The notes beneath the pieces are model-generated. The model was not told where the DNA came from. It searched no databases and saw nothing but the letters and a program-made list of their open reading frames with translations. A program made the translations under genes and the position numbers. A DNA stretch of 33,919 nt from Candidatus Aminicenantota bacterium (GTDB lineage: Bacteria; Acidobacteriota; Aminicenantia; Aminicenantales; Saccharicenantaceae), in contig VGJC01000007.1 in the NCBI GenBank assembly GCA_016867635.1, forward strand, positions 1 through 33,919, given 5' to 3'. This document shows, one piece after another, positions 27,976-33,919 of the stretch; the stretch's first letter is position 1, and the number at the start of each line of letters is the position of its first letter.

Positions 27976-28359
27976 ATGCCCGTGTCCAAGAAAATGAACA
28001 AAAAAGAGCGAGAAGAATTCGTGAAAAAGCTGGCCGATAAAAAGGAGGCCATCATCCAGAAGCTCAGCGGGTTCATCAACGAGAGCAAGGAGATGGAGTC
28101 CAACGTCGCACAGGACCTCGTCGACAAGGCCGAGACCTCCTACACCAAGGAGTTCCTCCTGAGCCTCTCGGACGCCGAGCGGAGCCAGCTCCTGCTGATC
28201 GACGAGGCCATGAAGCGTCTCCGGCACGACGGGTTCGGGGTCTGCCAGATGTGCGGCAAGGACATCGGCCGGAAACGGATCGAGGCCATCCCCTGGACGC
28301 CTCTCTGCATCGAATGCCAGGAAAAGACGGAGGAAGAGCAGAAGTCCCAGGTGTCATGA
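27976..28359 (+). CDS. DksA/TraR-family zinc-finger protein
   Basis: A 127-residue protein. A helical coiled-coil N-terminal part (to about 75) is followed by a four-Cys zinc finger (C90, C93, C111, C114) in CQMCGKDIG and CIEC. DksA-like proteins bind in the RNA polymerase secondary channel and tune transcription with ppGpp. The coiled coil is shorter than in E. coli DksA and the tip lacks a clear DxxDxA, so it may be a TraR-like variant. The ATG at 27976 lies three bases after GAGGG; an in-frame GTG at 27982 has better spacing and may be the true start. Confidence 0.88.
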   Translation: MPVSKKMNKKEREEFVKKLADKKEAIIQKLSGFINESKEMESNVAQDLVDKAETSYTKEFLLSLSDAERSQLLLIDEAMKRLRHDGFGVCQMCGKDIGRKRIEAIPWTPLCIECQEKTEEEQKSQVS

Positions 28360-29093
28360 CCCTCGGGACGCGGGCGGCCGCCGCGGCCAAGCTCGTCGAG
28401 CTCCTCCTGTTCCCTTCATACTGCCGCCTGTGCGGCGATCTGCTCGACGAATCCGGGGAAAGGATCGTCTGCCGGGCATGCCTGGGCCGCCTGGCCCCCC
28501 GGCGGGGGCCGGTCTGCCCCTGCTGCGGAAGATTCCTCGAGGGCTCCGCGGAGGGCCACTATTGCCGGCGCTGCCTGGAGCGGCCTCCGGCCTTCACGCT
28601 CCATCGTTCTTGCGGAGCGTACGACGGGGCCCTAAAGGATATCATCCGGCTCCTGAAGTATCGCCGGTTCGCCGTTCTCGGCCGGCCCTTGGCGGCCTTC
28701 GCGGAGACGTGCCTGGCCCCGGAGGAGGGGCTTTGGCAGGAGGCGGCGGCACTCGTTCCCGTCCCTCTCCACCGGTCGCGCGAAAGGGAGCGCGGCTTCA
28801 ATCAGTCCCGGGCGATCGCCGCAGGCCTGGGCCGGAGCCGCGGGCTTCCCCTGCTCGACCGCTGTCTCGTGAAGGTCAGGAACGCCCCGCCGCAAGCCTC
28901 CCTGGAGGCCGGCGATCGGGAAAAGAACGTCCGCGACGCCTACGCCGTGAAGGGCCCGCGAAGGATCTCCGGCCAGACCATCATCCTCGTCGACGACGTT
29001 TTCACGACCGGCGCGACCCTCCGCGAGTGCAGCCGGGTCCTGGTCGAGGCCGGGGCCCGTGAGGTCAGGGCCCTGACCATCGCCCAGGCCTAG
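28356..29093 (+). CDS. ComF-family double zinc-finger phosphoribosyltransferase-like protein
   Basis: A 245-residue ComF-like protein. N-terminal zinc fingers use C23/C26/C39/C42 and C54/C57/C70/C73; a type-I phosphoribosyltransferase fold follows with ILVDDVFTTGAT near 213-224. In competent bacteria ComF supports DNA uptake; in others the role is unknown, and no other competence genes are in the window. It overlaps the dksA-like stop (ATGA). Confidence 0.9.
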   Translation: MTLGTRAAAAAKLVELLLFPSYCRLCGDLLDESGERIVCRACLGRLAPRRGPVCPCCGRFLEGSAEGHYCRRCLERPPAFTLHRSCGAYDGALKDIIRLLKYRRFAVLGRPLAAFAETCLAPEEGLWQEAAALVPVPLHRSRERERGFNQSRAIAAGLGRSRGLPLLDRCLVKVRNAPPQASLEAGDREKNVRDAYAVKGPRRISGQTIILVDDVFTTGATLRECSRVLVEAGAREVRALTIAQA

Positions 29094-29119
29094 GGTTCTT
29101 CTCCCCATTACGGGAATTT

Positions 29120-29225
29120 CCGCCATGAGGCGGCGATGGATGTCGTCCCGACGACCCCCGTAGCGGGGGGGGACCCGCCGCAGGCGGGGGGACCGCCGGG
29201 ACTGGTCCCCGGGGGGGCCGGGGGG
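29120..29225. repeat. Cluster of GC-rich hairpins between comF and hsp20
   Basis: Four stem-loops follow one another: CCGCC-ATGA-GGCGG (29120-29133), CCCCCG-TAG-CGGGGG (29155-29169), CCCGCC-GCA-GGCGGG (29174-29188) and GGGGACC/GGTCCCC around a nine-base loop (29088+... i.e. 29188-29194 with 29204-29210), then a G-rich run to 29225. It is almost free of A and T and lies between convergent genes, so it probably ends both transcripts, or it is a REP-like element. No T-run is present. Confidence 0.6.
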
Positions 29226-29273
29226 CTAGGGATGATATCCATCGCAAAGCCGAAAGGCGGACAGTCCCTTGAA

Positions 29274-29741
29274 TTACTTCTTGGTCTTGTCGATCGTGAC
29301 CGGCTTGAGGATCTTGACCTTACGCGGCTTCAGCTCGGCCTTCTTCGGCATGCGGACCCTCAGGACGCCGTTCTCGTGCTCGGCCTCGATCTTGTCCTGG
29401 TCGATGTAGGGGGGCAGGGCGAACGACCGGAAGAAGGAGCCGTAGGAGCGCTCGATCCGGTGGTAATTCTCTTCCTTGGCTTCCTTTTCGAACTTCCGCT
29501 CGCCCTTGATGATCAGGTTGTTGTCCTCGACCTTGATCTCGACGTCCTTCTCCTCGACCCCGGGGATCTCGGCGCAGAGGACGACCTCATTCTCGTTCTC
29601 GTAGATGTCCACCGACGGGGCCCAAGCCCTGGTCATGAGGTCTTTCTCCTCCTTGGAGCCCGACATGTCCTCGAAAAGCCTGTTCATCCGGTCCCTGAGG
29701 GTCACGAAGTCCCCGAAGGGATCCCATCTGATAATAGCCAT
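29274..29741 (-). CDS. Small heat-shock protein Hsp20
   Basis: A 155-residue alpha-crystallin-type chaperone. The N-terminus MAIIRWDPFGDF and the following RDRMNRLFEDM are typical of class-A bacterial Hsp20. The alpha-crystallin domain spans about 42-140, with VDIYENENEVV and GVLRVRMPK, and the basic tail contains KILKP. It holds unfolding proteins for refolding by ATP-driven chaperones. A GGGAGG site sits ahead of the ATG. It has its own strong promoter with repeats. Confidence 0.95.
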   Translation of the reverse strand: MAIIRWDPFGDFVTLRDRMNRLFEDMSGSKEEKDLMTRAWAPSVDIYENENEVVLCAEIPGVEEKDVEIKVEDNNLIIKGERKFEKEAKEENYHRIERSYGSFFRSFALPPYIDQDKIEAEHENGVLRVRMPKKAELKPRKVKILKPVTIDKTKK

Positions 29742-29776
29742 CTAATAACCTCCCGTATATATCTTAGTGAGATATC

Positions 29777-29805
29777 AATATAATATCTTAGTAAGCAATT
29801 GTCAA
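29777..29805 (-). promoter_or_regulatory. hsp20 promoter with flanking direct repeats
   Basis: TTGACA (29805-29800) and TATATT (29782-29777) are 17 bases apart on the minus strand. TATCTTAGT-AG occurs twice (plus-strand view, 29760-29771 and 29784-29795, differing at one base), 24 bases apart: one copy in the spacer and one at the predicted transcription start. Between them is AGATAT-7-ATATCT. No CIRCE or clear HAIR element is seen. Confidence 0.7.
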
Positions 29806-29822
29806 GTATTTTGCAAAAAAAA

Positions 29823-30521
29823 TTATTCGCCTTCGACAAGCACTGTGGCCTCGCCCTTGAGGGCTCTTTCCTCGAGCTTCCCCAGAAGCTCTCCGGCTCT
29901 TCCCCTGATGAATTCCTCATGGACCTTGGTCAGCTCCCTGGCGATCACCATCCGCCTGTCCCCCAGTTCCTCGAGGACGGCCGCCAGGAATTCCGCGATC
30001 CTCCGGGTCGGGAGGTAGAAGACCAGCGTGGCTTTCACGTCCCTGAGGCCCCGCAGGAGCTTTCGGACCCCTGGCTTCTTAGGCGGAGGGAAGCCCAGGA
30101 ACATGAAACGGTGTGTCGGGAGGCCGGAGGCCGAAAGGGCGCAGGCCGCCGCCGAGGGACCGGGGACAGGAACGACGGGGACGCCCTCTTTGAGGGCCTC
30201 GCGGATGAGGGGGAAGCCCGGGTCCGCGAGCCCCGGGGTCCCGGCGTCCGAGACGAGGGCCACGTCGATGCCCGCCTTGAGAAGGCCGATGATCTCGGGG
30301 AGCCTCCGCCCCTCGTGGGGATGGAAGTAGCTGATGAGCCGCTTCCTGAGGCCGTGCCTGTTCATGAGCTTGAGGGTCTGGCGGGTGTCCTCGCAGGCGA
30401 CGGCCCCCGCCTCTCCGAGGATGCGCAGGGCCCGGAGGGTGATGTCCTCGAGGTTGCCGATGGGGGTGGCGACGACGAACAGGGTGCCGGTCCTGCGGCC
30501 GGCGGCCGGACCGTCGGTCAC
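29823..30521 (-). CDS. rsmI: 16S rRNA 2'-O-ribose (C1402) methyltransferase RsmI
   Basis: A 232-residue tetrapyrrole-methylase-fold enzyme. Signatures are FVVATPIGNLEDITLRAL near residues 15-32, EDTRQT, and LVSDAGTPGLADPG near 89-102, the RsmI fingerprint. It is about 50 residues shorter than E. coli RsmI, lacking the C-terminal helical domain; such short forms occur. The start is GTG with GGGGGAAG upstream, just after nadE. A run of eight T follows the stop. Confidence 0.94.
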   Translation of the reverse strand: MTDGPAAGRRTGTLFVVATPIGNLEDITLRALRILGEAGAVACEDTRQTLKLMNRHGLRKRLISYFHPHEGRRLPEIIGLLKAGIDVALVSDAGTPGLADPGFPLIREALKEGVPVVPVPGPSAAACALSASGLPTHRFMFLGFPPPKKPGVRKLLRGLRDVKATLVFYLPTRRIAEFLAAVLEELGDRRMVIARELTKVHEEFIRGRAGELLGKLEERALKGEATVLVEGE

Positions 30522-30524
30522 GGT

Positions 30525-31343
30525 CTACTTCCCCCAGTCATATGGGTAGAGGTGATCGTGTCCCACGGAACGCGCGGAGAGCTTGGCGATCGGGGGCATC
30601 CGGCGCTTGAATTCCGAATCCCTGATGAGCCGCATCACGCGGTCCACGCGCCTGGGCGCGTGACCGGCGGCGATCATCTCCTTCCGGCTCCTCTTCAGGT
30701 CGACGAGCCCGAAGAGGATCGCGTCGAGCTCGGCGTAGGGCAGGCCGATCTCTCCTTCGTCGGTCTGCCCGGCCCAGAGGCCCGCCGTCGGGGGCTTCCC
30801 GCGGATGGCCGCCGGGATGCCGAGGTGGGCGGCCAGCTCGCGGACCTGGGTCTTATAGAGATCGCCCATGGGATTGATGGCGCAGGCCATGTCGCCGTGG
30901 ATCGTTCCGTAGCCGATGAGCAGCTCGGTCTTGTTGCTCGTCCCGAGGACGAAGGCCTTTTCGCGGGCCGAACGGTCGTAGAGGATGGACATCCGCTCCC
31001 GGGCCATCTTGTTGCCCCGCAGGACGCGGCTCGAGGTCGGATATCCGGAAAAATAGGCGTTCACCTGGGGGGCGATGTCGATCGTCTCGGACCGGATACG
31101 GAGGGCCCGGGCCAGCTTTTCGGCGTCGCGGACGTCTTCCGGGAAGCTCCGCCCGTAGGGCATGATCAGCGCCAGCACGTTCTTCGGGCCGAGGGCCCGG
31201 GCCGCCAGGGAAGCGCAGACGGCCGAGTCGAGGCCTCCGGAAAGGCCCAGGAGGCCCTTCGCGCAGCCGCACTTGGTCAGCTCCTCCCGGATGAAGCGGA
31301 CCAGGAGCTTCTCCACAAAGGAGGGATTAATCTTCGGGGGCAC
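30525..31343 (-). CDS. nadE: NAD synthetase NadE, ammonia-type synthetase domain
   Basis: A 272-residue synthetase that converts deamido-NAD to NAD. The ATP-pyrophosphatase loop SGGLDS is at 35-40. GTSNKTELLIGYGTIHGDMA (about 133-152) and PPTAGLWAGQTDEGEIG (about 184-200) are the NadE signatures. There is no glutaminase domain on the chain, but an amidase gene overlaps it upstream by 17 bases. The start is GTG with AAAGGAT seven bases before it. Confidence 0.93.
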   Translation of the reverse strand: MPPKINPSFVEKLLVRFIREELTKCGCAKGLLGLSGGLDSAVCASLAARALGPKNVLALIMPYGRSFPEDVRDAEKLARALRIRSETIDIAPQVNAYFSGYPTSSRVLRGNKMARERMSILYDRSAREKAFVLGTSNKTELLIGYGTIHGDMACAINPMGDLYKTQVRELAAHLGIPAAIRGKPPTAGLWAGQTDEGEIGLPYAELDAILFGLVDLKRSRKEMIAAGHAPRRVDRVMRLIRDSEFKRRMPPIAKLSARSVGHDHLYPYDWGK

Positions 31344-32181
31344 GGACGATCCTTTCGAGCGACCTGAGGATGACTTCCGGTTTTTCGTCGCGCTTGAAGA
31401 CCCACTTCCTGCGGGCCTCGCGCACGGCCGAGAGATCGACGCGCTGCACCAGGAGCTCGGGGTCCAGGTAAGCCGCCCGGGCCAGGAGGCGGCCGCCGGG
31501 TCCGTAGATGAAGGAGCCCCCGGCGAACGTCACGCCGTCCTCGATCCCGACCCGGTTGACGTAGATGACGAAGGCCGTCGAAAAATAGGACATGGCCTCG
31601 CCCATGAGCTCCCACATCCGGCTGGTCTCGAAGGCCTGTCCGCCGGCGACACCGCGTCCCGGGGCCGCCGAGACGCAGATGATCATGTCGGCGCCGCCGC
31701 TATACAGAGCGTAGTTCGCGCCGTAATGGAGGAAATCCCGGCAGATCAGCAGGCCGGCCCGCCCGAAAGGGGCGGCGAAAGTCCTGAAGTCCCGGCCGGC
31801 CGCGTAGAAGCGGGCCTCGTCGAACATCCCGTTGGTCGGCAGAAAGACCTTGCGGTGGATGTGGACGATGCGGGCGTCGTGGATGAAAGCGGCCGAGTTG
31901 TAAAAGATCCCCTTCTCCGAAGCGCGCTCCTCCATGAACCCGACGACGGCCGAGATCCCCCGGCAGCGGGACATGATCTTGCGGAACAGGGGGTCGGAGC
32001 GGGGGTCGAGGGCCACCTCCTCGGCCAGGTCCCGCAGCGTGTAACCCGTCAGGCTGAGCTCGGGGAAGACGACCAGATCGGCCTTGGCCCGCCGCGCTTC
32101 GGCAAGAGCGTCCAGGTGCCACGCGGCGTTGGCCTGGACGTCCCCGAGGCGCGCCGACGACTGGGCGAGGGCGATGTTCAT
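31327..32181 (-). CDS. Nitrilase-family amidohydrolase, candidate glutaminase partner of NadE
   Basis: A 284-residue carbon-nitrogen hydrolase with the Glu-Lys-Cys triad intact: E41 in VVFPELSLTGY, K111 in HIHRKVFLP and C147 in LLICRDF. The size and sequence resemble the N-terminal glutaminase domain of glutamine-dependent NAD synthetase. The 17-base overlap with nadE suggests a split two-subunit form of that enzyme. Other nitrilase-family substrates cannot be ruled out. The predicted promoter gives a transcript starting almost at the ATG. Confidence 0.85.
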   Translation of the reverse strand: MNIALAQSSARLGDVQANAAWHLDALAEARRAKADLVVFPELSLTGYTLRDLAEEVALDPRSDPLFRKIMSRCRGISAVVGFMEERASEKGIFYNSAAFIHDARIVHIHRKVFLPTNGMFDEARFYAAGRDFRTFAAPFGRAGLLICRDFLHYGANYALYSGGADMIICVSAAPGRGVAGGQAFETSRMWELMGEAMSYFSTAFVIYVNRVGIEDGVTFAGGSFIYGPGGRLLARAAYLDPELLVQRVDLSAVREARRKWVFKRDEKPEVILRSLERIVRAPED

Positions 32182-32188
32182 GGACCCA

Positions 32189-32218
32189 AACGTAGCATAA
32201 ACAGGGGCCCGTTTTCAA
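32189..32218 (-). promoter_or_regulatory. Promoter of the amidase-nadE-rsmI operon
   Basis: TTGAAA (32218-32213) and an extended -10 TGCTACGTT ending at 32189 are 18 bases apart on the minus strand. Transcription would start near 32182, at the ATG, so the message would be nearly leaderless. Confidence 0.45.
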
Positions 32219-32236
32219 ACGAGGCCCGGTCCGAGG

Positions 32237-32265
32237 TTGAAAAATGCCGCCCGATGGATTATCAT
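32237..32265 (+). promoter_or_regulatory. Promoter of the PATAN-J-TPR gene
   Basis: TTGAAA (32237-32242) and TATCAT (32260-32265) are exactly 17 bases apart. Transcription should start near 32272, so the coding sequence must begin after that point; ATG at 32294 fits. Confidence 0.6.
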
Positions 32266-32293
32266 TCCGAGAGTTCGACGGGATCTTGACGAC

Positions 32294-33748
32294 ATGAACC
32301 ATATCGCGGCCCATCTTCACGACATCCACTTCAACAAGAGGTCGGGGCGGCTGATCTTCAAGCGGGAGGACGTCGTCAAGTACTTTTTCTTCAAGGACGG
32401 GGCGCTCCTCCAGGTCAAGACCAACCGGCCCGAGGAGAGGCTGGGCGAGGTCCTTTTCAATCTCGAGCGGCTGCCCAAGGACACTCACGCCCGCATCGAG
32501 GACTACATCGAGCCCAACCAGAACATCGGCGAGGCCCTCCGCAATCGCGGGGTCATCTCCGAGTCCGACCTCGAGGACGCCCTGACCCAGCAGCTCCGGG
32601 AGGCGGCGCTCAACACGTTCCCTTACTTCGACGGCCAGCTGGCCTTCCAGGAGCGCGCGGATTTCGCCGGGGCGGGCGGGGCATCCAAGGTCGACATCCC
32701 GCTGCTCATCGAGTACGGGATCCGCCGGATGCAGCCCGACGCGGCCATGAGGTCTTGGCTGGCCGGGAAGGTCCCGTCCCTGAAGAGGACGACCTATGCC
32801 TACCTCCTGACCGCTGACGAAAAGGCCCTCCTGGACAAGTTCGACGGCCTGGCGCCGGCCGAGGCCGTCGCTCGCAAAGCGCCGCCGCCCCAGGATCTCT
32901 TCTGGAAAAGCCTCTTTCTCTTCTACTGTCTGGACATCGTCGACCTGAAGGGCGAGGGGAAGGCCACGGCTTCCGCGCCGGGCGATATCACCGCCGGGAA
33001 CGGCCCCTCCGGGCCGGAGATGGCGGCCTCGATCGACGAAGTCCTCACGCTCTACAATAATCGGGCGGCGAAGAATTTCTACCAGATCCTCAACGTTCCC
33101 CGGACGGCCTCGGAAGAGACCGTCAAGAAGGCCTATTTCCAGATGGCCCGCCGCTTCCATCCCGACCGCTTCGGCCAGGACGTGGCCAGGGAATACAAGA
33201 AGCAGATCGACGACGTCTTCGACGCCATCACCAACGCCTACCGGACCCTGAGCCACAAGGCCCTGCGGACCGCCTACGACGCCAAGTCCGCGCCGCCGCC
33301 CCAGGAAGATGCCCAGTCCGCGGCCCGCATGGCCGAGATCAAATTCCGCCAGGGCAAGACCCTTTACGGCCAGGAGCGATACAACGAGGCCGTTTCCTAC
33401 CTGAGGGAGGCCATCCGGGACAAGAAGGACAAGGGCGATTACTACCTGCTCCTGGCCATGGCCGAAGCGAAAGTGCCGGGGTACGTCAAAAAGGCCGAGG
33501 AGGATTTCCTGAAGGCCATCAGCATGGAGCCCTGGAACCCGGAGGCCTATGTGGGGCTCGGGATGCTCTATCGGGACGAAGGGCTCAAGGCCAAGGCCCT
33601 CAAGATGTTCGAGAAGGCCGTCCAGACCGACCCCGAGCACGTCGCGGCCCGCGAGGCTTTCGATGAGCTGAGCGGAGGGGGCAAGAAGAAAGGCCTCAAG
33701 GGGCTCTTCTCCCTGGACGTGTTCGGTTCCGGGAAGAAAAAGAAGTAG
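32294..33748 (+). CDS. PATAN (DUF4388)-J-domain-TPR protein
   Basis: A 484-residue multi-domain protein. Residues 5-125 resemble the PATAN/DUF4388 region (SGRLIFKREDVVKYFFFKDG) found in two-component and gliding/stress proteins of Myxococcota and related groups. A J-domain spans about 260-330 with HPD at 289-291, which should stimulate an Hsp70. TPR-like helices run from about 341-455 (YNEAVSYLREAI, NPEAYVGLGMLYR), and the tail ends Lys-rich. It could recruit DnaK to a signalling or surface complex; the partner is unknown. The start at 32294 is chosen because a predicted promoter overlaps the alternative TTG at 32237. The gene ends directly against the convergent ligA stop. Confidence 0.9.
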   Translation: MNHIAAHLHDIHFNKRSGRLIFKREDVVKYFFFKDGALLQVKTNRPEERLGEVLFNLERLPKDTHARIEDYIEPNQNIGEALRNRGVISESDLEDALTQQLREAALNTFPYFDGQLAFQERADFAGAGGASKVDIPLLIEYGIRRMQPDAAMRSWLAGKVPSLKRTTYAYLLTADEKALLDKFDGLAPAEAVARKAPPPQDLFWKSLFLFYCLDIVDLKGEGKATASAPGDITAGNGPSGPEMAASIDEVLTLYNNRAAKNFYQILNVPRTASEETVKKAYFQMARRFHPDRFGQDVAREYKKQIDDVFDAITNAYRTLSHKALRTAYDAKSAPPPQEDAQSAARMAEIKFRQGKTLYGQERYNEAVSYLREAIRDKKDKGDYYLLLAMAEAKVPGYVKKAEEDFLKAISMEPWNPEAYVGLGMLYRDEGLKAKALKMFEKAVQTDPEHVAAREAFDELSGGGKKKGLKGLFSLDVFGSGKKKK

Positions 33749-33919
33749 TCAGCGCTTCCGGCCGACGAGTTCCAGGAACTCCCCCTCGTCGATGATCCTG
33801 ACCCCCAGCTCGCGGGCTTTTTTCAGCTTGGAACCGGGCGCCTGGCCGATGACGATGCCGGTCGTTCTCCGGGTCACGGACGACCCGACCTCGGCCCCCA
33901 ATCCTTCGAGAAGCTCCCG
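33749..33919 (-). CDS. ligA: NAD-dependent DNA ligase LigA, C-terminal BRCT end (partial)
   Basis: The last 56 residues of a minus-strand gene running off the right edge. They read as a BRCT domain: LEGLGAEVGSSVTRRTTGIV, then PGSKLKKARELGVRIIDE and EFLELV to the stop, the usual end of bacterial LigA. The stop codon touches that of the convergent J-domain gene with no bases between. Other BRCT proteins are possible, but this arrangement is typical of LigA. Confidence 0.85.
   Translation of the reverse strand, partial: RELLEGLGAEVGSSVTRRTTGIVIGQAPGSKLKKARELGVRIIDEGEFLELVGRKR

Noticed and set aside
29784-29805. HAIR (HspR) operator at hsp20
   Set aside because: CTTGACA...TACTAAG looks loosely like the inverted HAIR pair, but only about four of seven positions match, and the CTTGACA overlaps the -35 box.
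32237-32293. N-terminal extension of the J-domain protein to TTG at 32237
   Set aside because: The TTG belongs to a TTGAAA-17-TATCAT promoter and would not be in the transcript; ATG at 32294 begins the conserved region.
1-33919. CRISPR arrays, insertion sequences, prophage or integration sites
   Set aside because: No regularly spaced repeats, transposase-like proteins, terminal inverted repeats or disrupted tRNA ends were seen anywhere in the window.

Overview
The window is GC-rich and gene-dense. It reads as a piece of chromosome from a strict anaerobe that handles H2 at several points in its metabolism. Three ferredoxin/NAD(P)H/H2-type enzyme systems lie in a row on the minus strand, ahead of an ordinary housekeeping block. 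Codon use is uniform (GGC/GCC/CTC/AAG/GAG-rich), sigma70-like promoters (TTGACA...TATAAT-like) are easy to see, and there are no insertion sequences, integrases, phage genes or CRISPR arrays. Protein style and gene mix remind me of uncultured Acidobacteriota/Aminicenantes-type or deltaproteobacterial-like anaerobes, but no decisive taxonomic marker is present, so this is a weak inference.

Region A (1-4366, minus): an operon from a good promoter encoding a NuoE-like [2Fe-2S] protein, a 1058-residue fusion of a NuoF/HydB-type NADH:FMN module with a GltD/NfnB-type FAD/NAD(P)H module, and a NuoG/HoxU-like Fe-S protein cut by the window edge. This has the parts of a flavin-based electron-bifurcating enzyme.

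Region B (4430-16793, minus): a 17-gene operon from a near-consensus promoter with a structured leader. It encodes a HydB/AsrA-like Fe-S protein, a HydG/AsrB-like FAD/[2Fe-2S] diaphorase, a HydN-like polyferredoxin, a group-4 membrane [NiFe]-hydrogenase core (NuoH-, NuoB-, NuoC-, NuoD-like and an MbhN-like ferredoxin), two large antiporter-like subunits, a full set of Mrp-type small subunits (MbhDE, B, C, E, F, G) and a CBS-pair protein. The large subunit keeps all four Ni-binding cysteines, so it should be a real hydrogenase and not complex I or the Mbx/Mbs sulfur-reducing type.

Region C (16797-22926, minus): hoxFUYH for a cytosolic NAD-coupled [NiFe]-hydrogenase, followed by its C-terminal protease, hypB and hypA, ending in an intrinsic-terminator-like structure. 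hypCDEF are not in the window. Regions A-C together could move electrons between NADH, NADPH, ferredoxin and H2 while region B conserves energy as a Na+ or H+ gradient.

Region D (22967-24468): a divergent lipoprotein gene, tRNA-Lys(UUU), tRNA-Glu(UUC) and, on the other strand, tRNA-Val(UAC) with a small membrane protein gene.

Region E (24485-33919): rplU-rpmA-obgE-nadD-rsfS, then rlmH-dksA/traR-comF (plus strand); a structured GC-rich intergenic spacer; hsp20 with its own promoter and repeats; rsmI-nadE-amidase (minus; the last two look like a split glutamine-dependent NAD synthetase); a PATAN-J-domain-TPR protein (plus); and the 3' end of ligA (minus).
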